Assembly: GCA_945861995.1 (NCBI GenBank)
Contig: CAMAWZ010000042.1
Location: forward strand, 1-11,714
DNA length: 11,714 nucleotides
Direction of reading: 5' to 3'
Source of the DNA: Pseudorhodobacter antarcticus
GTDB taxonomy: Bacteria; Pseudomonadota; Alphaproteobacteria; Rhodobacterales; Rhodobacteraceae
The notes beneath the pieces are model-generated. The model was not told the DNA's origin. It saw only the letters and a list, made by a program, of their open reading frames with translations, and made no database searches. The translations under genes and the position numbers were made by a program. This document shows positions 7,870 through 11,714 of the stretch, one piece after another. Numbering within the stretch: the first letter of the stretch is position 1; every line of letters starts with the position of its first letter.

Positions 7870-9152
7870 CCCAAATCCTGCGCCGCATCATCGCTGAAAA
7901 TCGGGCAGGCCATAGCGCCGCCATTCCTTCGGTCTGCTCGGCCCATCCTGCGGTGATCGAGGCGTCTTTGCGGCTTGCCAGTTCATTGGACGCGCCCATT
8001 GTGATCGAGGCGACATCCAACCAAGTGAACCAAGACGGCGGATATACGGGCATGACCGCATCCGATTTCATAAATTTTGTCAATGGCATAGCACAACGCG
8101 CAGGCACCCCCACGCGCGCGATCGTTTTTGGCGGCGATCACCTTGGCCCGCAAGCGTGGCGCGCGCGCTCTACCGCTGCGGCGATGGACAAGGCGCACGA
8201 TTTGGTGGCAAGCTATGCAGCGGCAGGCTTTAGCAAACTGCATCTGGATTGTTCAGAAGGTTGCGCGGGCGAGGCGGCGCAACTGCCCGATGCACAAGCT
8301 GCCCAGCGCAGCGCTGATCTGGCCGCCGTGGCCTTGCGCGCAGCCCCAAACCCTGATGATTTGATCTTTGTTATAGGTACCGAAGTGCCCCCACCTGGCG
8401 GGGCGCGGGCAGATGAGGACGGGGATATTGCCGCCACCACACCTGCGGCTGCGCAGGCGACACTGGCAGCGCATAAGTTGGCATTTGAAGCGGCAGGCAT
8501 TGGCGCTGCATGGCCCCAGATCGGCGGGCTTGTCGTGCAACCAGGCGTCGAATTTTCACCCCAGCAGGTGCATCATCTGCCAATGCAGCGCGACCCGAAC
8601 TTGCTGTCGGCGTTGCAAGACTACCCTAACATCTGCCTTGAGGCGCATTCGACCGATTACCAACACCCCGCAGCCTTTCCCCGCCTTGCCCAACTGGGTT
8701 TCGCGTTTCAAAAGGTTGGCCCCGCCCTTACCTTTGCATGGCGCGAGGCGCTGTATGCGCTGGACAGCCTGCGTGCGCAGCAACGGCACCAGCGCGGCCC
8801 CAGCCTGCCCGATGTGATGGAAACGCTGATGCTGGCCGAACCGAAGTATTGGCAAGGCCATTATCCCCGCGATGCGGCCAATTTGTCCAGTTTGCTGCAT
8901 TTCGGGCTGGCCGATCGGATCCGCTATTACTGGGCCATTCCTCAGGCCGAGGCGGCTGTTGGCGAGTTGTTTGCTGACCTGGGCGGCATAAATTTATCCG
9001 ATGCGCTGATCTTGCAGCATTTCAGCCAAAGCGAACTTGCATCTGCCCGTCAATCATTCCAAAGCCTGCCCTACGCGTTGGCTCTTGGGCGTGTGCAATC
9101 GGCGCTGCGCCCGTACTTCTTTTCGCCCGCGTCAATCCCGAAACCGATCTAG
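7866..9152 (+). CDS. gatZ: GatZ/KbaZ family (PF08013): tagatose-bisphosphate aldolase subunit or tagatose-6-phosphate 4-epimerase
   Basis: Protein of 428 residues with the full family pattern: SVCSAHPAVIEA near the N-terminus, IEATSNQVNQDGGYTGM (47-63), GGDHLGP (89-95) with probable metal ligand His92, LHLDCSEG, VIGTEVPPPGGA (169-180), VVQPGVEF, EAHSTDYQ (259-266) and KVGPALTFAWREALYALD (283-300). E. coli GatZ/KbaZ are classed as the non-catalytic partners of the class II tagatose-1,6-bisphosphate aldolases GatY/KbaY. A member from Agrobacterium tumefaciens C58 was instead reported to epimerise tagatose 6-phosphate at C4 to fructose 6-phosphate. No gatY/kbaY and no pfkB-type kinase lies in this window, so the epimerase role fits better here: it would act directly on the AgaS product. 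That assignment is inference. The start at 7866 comes from the ATGA overlap with the kinase; the stop is TAG. Confidence 0.88.
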   Translation: MTQILRRIIAENRAGHSAAIPSVCSAHPAVIEASLRLASSLDAPIVIEATSNQVNQDGGYTGMTASDFINFVNGIAQRAGTPTRAIVFGGDHLGPQAWRARSTAAAMDKAHDLVASYAAAGFSKLHLDCSEGCAGEAAQLPDAQAAQRSADLAAVALRAAPNPDDLIFVIGTEVPPPGGARADEDGDIAATTPAAAQATLAAHKLAFEAAGIGAAWPQIGGLVVQPGVEFSPQQVHHLPMQRDPNLLSALQDYPNICLEAHSTDYQHPAAFPRLAQLGFAFQKVGPALTFAWREALYALDSLRAQQRHQRGPSLPDVMETLMLAEPKYWQGHYPRDAANLSSLLHFGLADRIRYYWAIPQAEAAVGELFADLGGINLSDALILQHFSQSELASARQSFQSLPYALALGRVQSALRPYFFSPASIPKPI

Positions 9153-9161
9153 GACAACGCC

Positions 9162-10346
9162 ATGTGCGCCAGCCCTGTCCCCCGCATCTGGATTGCCCCC
9201 GACGTGCTGTTTGACGGCAGCCAATTGCATACCGACATGGCGCTATCGGTGGCGCTGCCCGTGACGCTGTCCGCGAAAGGCGCACGAACAGGCAAGATTA
9301 CCCCCCGCGCAAGCCTGCCGCCAGAGGCAGTGGTGGTTGAAATTGCAGGCACACTGTGCGCAGGTTTTTTGGATTTGCAGGTCAATGGTGGCGGCGACGC
9401 GCTGCTGAACAACGATCAAAGCGCGGACGCGATCGCGCGCATGGCTGCCGCGCATCGCCGCTTTGGCACTGTGGGTATTTTGCCAACGGTTATCACCGAC
9501 GCGCCCGAAGTGTTGGATCGGGCCGTGGATGCCGCACTTGCAGCGCAGGGCATGCAGGGGGTTTTGGGCCTGCATATCGAAGGGCCGCATTTATCAATCG
9601 CGCGGCGTGGCACCCATCAGGCCCAGCATATCCGCCCGTTCGACGCGCGAACCATGGCCCATATCCAGCGTCTGCGCGCGGCAGGGATGTTTGTGAAAAT
9701 CACCGTCGCCCCCGAGGCTGTTACCCCTGCCCAAGTGGCGCAAATTGCGGCCACGGGGGCGGTTGTGTCCATCGGTCATTCCGATGCCCGCGCCGAGGAT
9801 GTGCGCGCGCTGCTGGCCGCTGGTGCCAGCTGCTTTACCCACCTGTTCAACGCGATGTCGCCCATGCTGAACCGCGCCGAAGGCGTGACAGGGGCCTGCA
9901 TCAATTCGCACGCCTATGCAGGCATCATCTGTGACGGGCACCATGTGGCCGATGAGATGATTGCGCTGGCCATCCGTGCGCGGCCCTTGGCGGGCACAAT
10001 GTTTTTGGTGTCGGATGCAATGTCGACTGTGGGTGGGTCTGATCGCTTTACCCTTTACGGACAAGAGTTGCATTTAGAAGGCGGCCGCTTGGTCAATGCC
10101 GAAGGATCGCTGGCAGGCGCGCATGTGACCATGGCCGAAGGGTTGGCGCGGCTGATCACCCATGTTGGCACGCCCCCTGCCACAGCGCTGGACATGGCCA
10201 TTTCCGCCCCCGCGCGCGTGCTCGGCCAGCCTGCTTTGGCCAGCCCCGCTGAGCGCGATTTGGCCGATATTTTGATTCTCGATGAACAGTGGCGGCCCAT
10301 GTTTCTGGCCCAGCATCCAAAACTGGATGCCGCGAAGACGCATTAA
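9162..10346 (+). CDS. nagA: NagA: N-acetylglucosamine-6-phosphate deacetylase (or GalNAc6P deacetylase AgaA)
   Basis: Amidohydrolase-superfamily enzyme of 394 residues, the usual size, removing acetate from GlcNAc6P or GalNAc6P. Motifs: GFLDLQVNGGGDALLN (69-84), where Q73/N75 replace the HxH of two-metal enzymes, as is typical of single-metal NagA; GLHIEGPHLS (136-145) with metal ligand Glu140; IGHSDA (204-209) with His206; THLFNAMSPM (226-235) with His227; DGHHV; and VSDAMS (283-288) with catalytic Asp285. The start ATG at 9162 follows AGGA at 9151-9154, 9 nt after the gatZ stop, and gives a complete N-terminus. It ends the enzyme block. It is the only deacetylase in the window, so if both GlcNAc and GalNAc are used it would have to serve both. 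NagA and AgaA cannot be told apart from sequence alone. Confidence 0.92.
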   Translation: MCASPVPRIWIAPDVLFDGSQLHTDMALSVALPVTLSAKGARTGKITPRASLPPEAVVVEIAGTLCAGFLDLQVNGGGDALLNNDQSADAIARMAAAHRRFGTVGILPTVITDAPEVLDRAVDAALAAQGMQGVLGLHIEGPHLSIARRGTHQAQHIRPFDARTMAHIQRLRAAGMFVKITVAPEAVTPAQVAQIAATGAVVSIGHSDARAEDVRALLAAGASCFTHLFNAMSPMLNRAEGVTGACINSHAYAGIICDGHHVADEMIALAIRARPLAGTMFLVSDAMSTVGGSDRFTLYGQELHLEGGRLVNAEGSLAGAHVTMAEGLARLITHVGTPPATALDMAISAPARVLGQPALASPAERDLADILILDEQWRPMFLAQHPKLDAAKTH

Positions 10347-10369
10347 TTTGACAAACTGAACACATTAGC

Positions 10370-10489
10370 GCCCTAGCCAAGTGCAGCGCGCTTCGGCGGT
10401 TGCCCGCAAAACACGGGTGCTTGCGCCCGCAGGGTAAGGGCCAAACCCCTTTCAACCGCTGCGTTCAGTCTACCCTTGGCAGATGGGGC
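10370..10489 (+). ncRNA. Candidate structured RNA or glcD leader element (nested inverted repeats)
   Basis: Mutually compatible pairings nest in 120 nt: GCCC 10370-10373 with GGGC 10486-10489; GCCAAG 10376-10381 with CTTGGC 10475-10480; TGCAGCG 10382-10388 with CGCTGCG 10457-10463; CGC 10389-10391 with GCG 10396-10398, capped by a stable C(UUCG)G tetraloop; GTTG 10399-10402 with CAAC 10453-10456; inner hairpins CGGGTG/CGCCCG (10414-10429, loop CTTG) and AAGGG/CCCTT (10436-10451). Two helices use U-G pairs that work on the + strand RNA only (U382-G463, U418-G425). I do not recognise it as a known riboswitch or RNA family. It could be a leader controlling glcD, a small RNA, or an intergenic repeat element. 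Confidence 0.4.
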
Positions 10490-10559
10490 AGTTGAGCCGT
10501 ATTGGCAGCATGACCCGTTGCGCTGTCTGTGGTTCTGCGCCACAGTTTGCACCATCGTC

Positions 10560-10565
10560 GGGGAG
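10560..10565 (+). promoter_or_regulatory. Ribosome binding site of glcD
   Basis: GGGGAG lies 7 nt before the ATG at 10573. A second in-frame ATG at 10579 is farther away (13 nt), so 10573 is preferred. Confidence 0.65.
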
Positions 10566-10572
10566 AAAAACC

Positions 10573-11714
10573 ATGGAAATGCCGCGCCCAAACAGCATGA
10601 TTTTGTCGCGCCGCGCGCAGATCGTCGCGCAGTTGCGCGCGGCTTTGCCGGCAGGCAGCGTGATTGATGACCCGATGGAAACCCGCGTTTATGAATGCGA
10701 TGCGCTGTCGGCCTATCGCTGCGCGCCTTTGGCGGTGGTTTTGCCGCGCAGCACTGCCGAAGTCGCTGCTGCCTTGCGGATCTGTCACGCGCTTGGCGTG
10801 CCTGTTGTCCCGCGCGGGTCTGGCACCTCGCTCGCGGGGGGGGCGATGCCTTCGGCCGATTGCGTGGTGCTGGGCGTGGCGCGGATGAACGCGGTGCTGG
10901 ACACCGATTTTGAGAACCGCTTTATCCATGTGCAAGCGGGCCGTACGAATCTTTCTGTGACAGGCGCGGTCGAGGCGCGCGGGTTTTTCTATGCGCCTGA
11001 TCCGTCCAGCCAACTGGCCTGCGCCATTGCGGGCAATATCGCCATGAACAGCGGCGGGGCGCATTGCCTGAAATATGGGGTGACCACGAACAACCTTCTG
11101 GGCGTGACGATGGTGAAAATGGACGGCACTGTCGTGACCCTTGGCGGGCCATGGGGCGATGGATTTGGCCTTGACCTATTGGGCGTTGTTTGCGGATCGG
11201 AAGGCCAGCTTGGCGTGGTCACCGAAGCGTGGCTGCGCATTTTGCCCAAACCTGAAGGGGCGCGGCCGGTTCTTGTGGCCTTTAATTCTAGCGAAGTGGC
11301 AGGGGCCTGCGTCGCGGGTATCATCCGCGCTGGCATTTTGCCCGTGGCCATCGAATTTATGGATCGCCCCTGCATCCGCGCAACCGAGGCCTTTGCCCAT
11401 GCAGGATACCCCGATTGCGAGGCGCTGCTGATTATCGAGGTCGAGGGCAGCGGCCCCGAAATTGACGAACAACTGTCGCGCATCCGCGCCATTGCTGCGC
11501 AGCATGATCCCATAGAATTCACCGAAGCCGCCGATGAGGCGCAAGCCAAACGCATCTGGCTGGGCCGCAAAAGCGCCTTTGGCGCGATGGGGCAAATGGG
11601 CGATTATATGTGCCTTGATGGCACGATTCCTGTGTCTCAACTCTCCTTTGTCCTGCGCCGCATTGGCGAATTGTCGGCGGAATATGGGTTGGACGTGGGC
11701 AATGTGTTTCATGC
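10573..11714 (+). CDS. glcD: GlcD: glycolate oxidase FAD-binding subunit, 3'-truncated by the window end
   Basis: The first 380 residues of a roughly 480-residue FAD-linked oxidase. It oxidises glycolate to glyoxylate together with GlcE and GlcF, which probably follow outside the window. Motifs match E. coli GlcD closely: YECDALSAYRCAPLAVVLP (N-terminal), the FAD-binding VPVVPRGSGTSLAGGA, YAPDPSSQLACAIAGN followed by NSGGAHCLKYG, VCGSEGQLGVVTEAWLRILPKP, then the C-terminal-domain FMDRPCIRATEAF and MCLDGTIP. The last codons read VGNVFHA, just before the expected GDGNxHP metal/substrate motif. Frame is open to the last base, with no sign of damage. The gap and structured region upstream suggest its own transcription unit, separate from the amino-sugar operon. 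Confidence 0.95.
   Translation, partial: MEMPRPNSMILSRRAQIVAQLRAALPAGSVIDDPMETRVYECDALSAYRCAPLAVVLPRSTAEVAAALRICHALGVPVVPRGSGTSLAGGAMPSADCVVLGVARMNAVLDTDFENRFIHVQAGRTNLSVTGAVEARGFFYAPDPSSQLACAIAGNIAMNSGGAHCLKYGVTTNNLLGVTMVKMDGTVVTLGGPWGDGFGLDLLGVVCGSEGQLGVVTEAWLRILPKPEGARPVLVAFNSSEVAGACVAGIIRAGILPVAIEFMDRPCIRATEAFAHAGYPDCEALLIIEVEGSGPEIDEQLSRIRAIAAQHDPIEFTEAADEAQAKRIWLGRKSAFGAMGQMGDYMCLDGTIPVSQLSFVLRRIGELSAEYGLDVGNVFH

Larger units (their letters stand above)
10347..10572 (+). other. Non-coding gap between nagA and glcD
   Basis: 226 nt without a credible gene. It holds a structured block (10370-10489, listed separately) and a short perfect hairpin CTGTGG/CCACAG at 10527-10532 and 10540-10545 without a T-run. 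A TTGACA at 10348-10353 resembles a -35 box, but no matching -10 is seen 16-18 nt downstream (CCCTAG at 10371). No clear rho-independent terminator for the nagA operon is visible. Reverse-strand open frames across the gap have no ribosome binding site and no recognisable domain. Confidence 0.6.

Noticed and set aside
10348..10376. Promoter with perfect TTGACA -35 just after nagA
   Set aside because: The bases at the expected -10 position (CCCTAG at 10371-10376) are a poor match, and a start there would cut into the outer stem of the structured region. Not strong enough to annotate.
10414..10452. Rho-independent terminator for the nagA operon
   Set aside because: The two small hairpins are short, one includes a U-G pair, and neither is followed by a T-run; they fit better as parts of the larger nested fold.
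10503..10524. Sigma-54-like promoter (TTGGCAGC...TTGCGC) upstream of glcD
   Set aside because: The GG and GC elements are 14 nt apart instead of the required 10.
10465..11064. Long reverse-strand open frame (199 codons) opposite glcD
   Set aside because: It lies antisense to the clearly conserved GlcD coding frame and has no recognisable domain or ribosome binding site. In GC-rich genes such antisense frames arise from third-position bias.

Overview
The window looks like chromosomal DNA from an alphaproteobacterium, most likely of the Rhodobacteraceae (Roseobacter) type. The evidence is a GC-rich genome with strong GC preference at third codon positions, a CUT1 sugar ABC transporter feeding a tightly packed catabolic operon, and a GlcD glycolate oxidase of the usual proteobacterial type. 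The family placement is inference; no rRNA or marker gene is present. All real genes lie on the + strand.

Layout: 2-1349 holds two ABC permeases (the first cut by the window edge). 1378-2589 is the periplasmic sugar-binding protein, followed by a clear stem-loop at 2597-2629. 2646-3743 is the transporter ATPase, interrupted by an in-frame TAG. 3757-10346 is a run of six enzymes: a Gfo/Idh/MocA oxidoreductase, a GlmS/NagB-II-like SIS protein, AgaS, a ROK sugar kinase with a NagK-like zinc loop, a GatZ/KbaZ (PF08013) protein and NagA. The first five are joined by four successive ATGA stop/start overlaps; nagA follows 9 nt after gatZ. 10347-10572 is non-coding and contains a nested set of inverted repeats. 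From 10573 to the window end lies the 5' part of glcD, which belongs to a different (glycolate) module.

How the genes fit together: the operon reads as uptake and breakdown of N-acetylated hexosamines, with GalNAc as the best guess and GlcNAc also possible. The sugar would enter by the ABC transporter, be phosphorylated by the ROK kinase, deacetylated by NagA, and deaminated/isomerised by AgaS (giving tagatose 6-phosphate from GalN6P) or by the first SIS protein (giving fructose 6-phosphate from GlcN6P). No tagatose-6-phosphate kinase and no catalytic aldolase subunit (GatY/KbaY) is present. An Agrobacterium member of PF08013 has been reported as a tagatose-6-phosphate 4-epimerase, so GatZ here may link tagatose 6-phosphate directly to fructose 6-phosphate. 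This would make a short, kinase- and aldolase-free GalNAc route. The role of the Gfo/Idh/MocA enzyme is open. No transcription regulator is in the window.

The points most worth following up are the PF08013 shortcut, the amber codon in the ATPase, and the structured non-coding stretch upstream of glcD.
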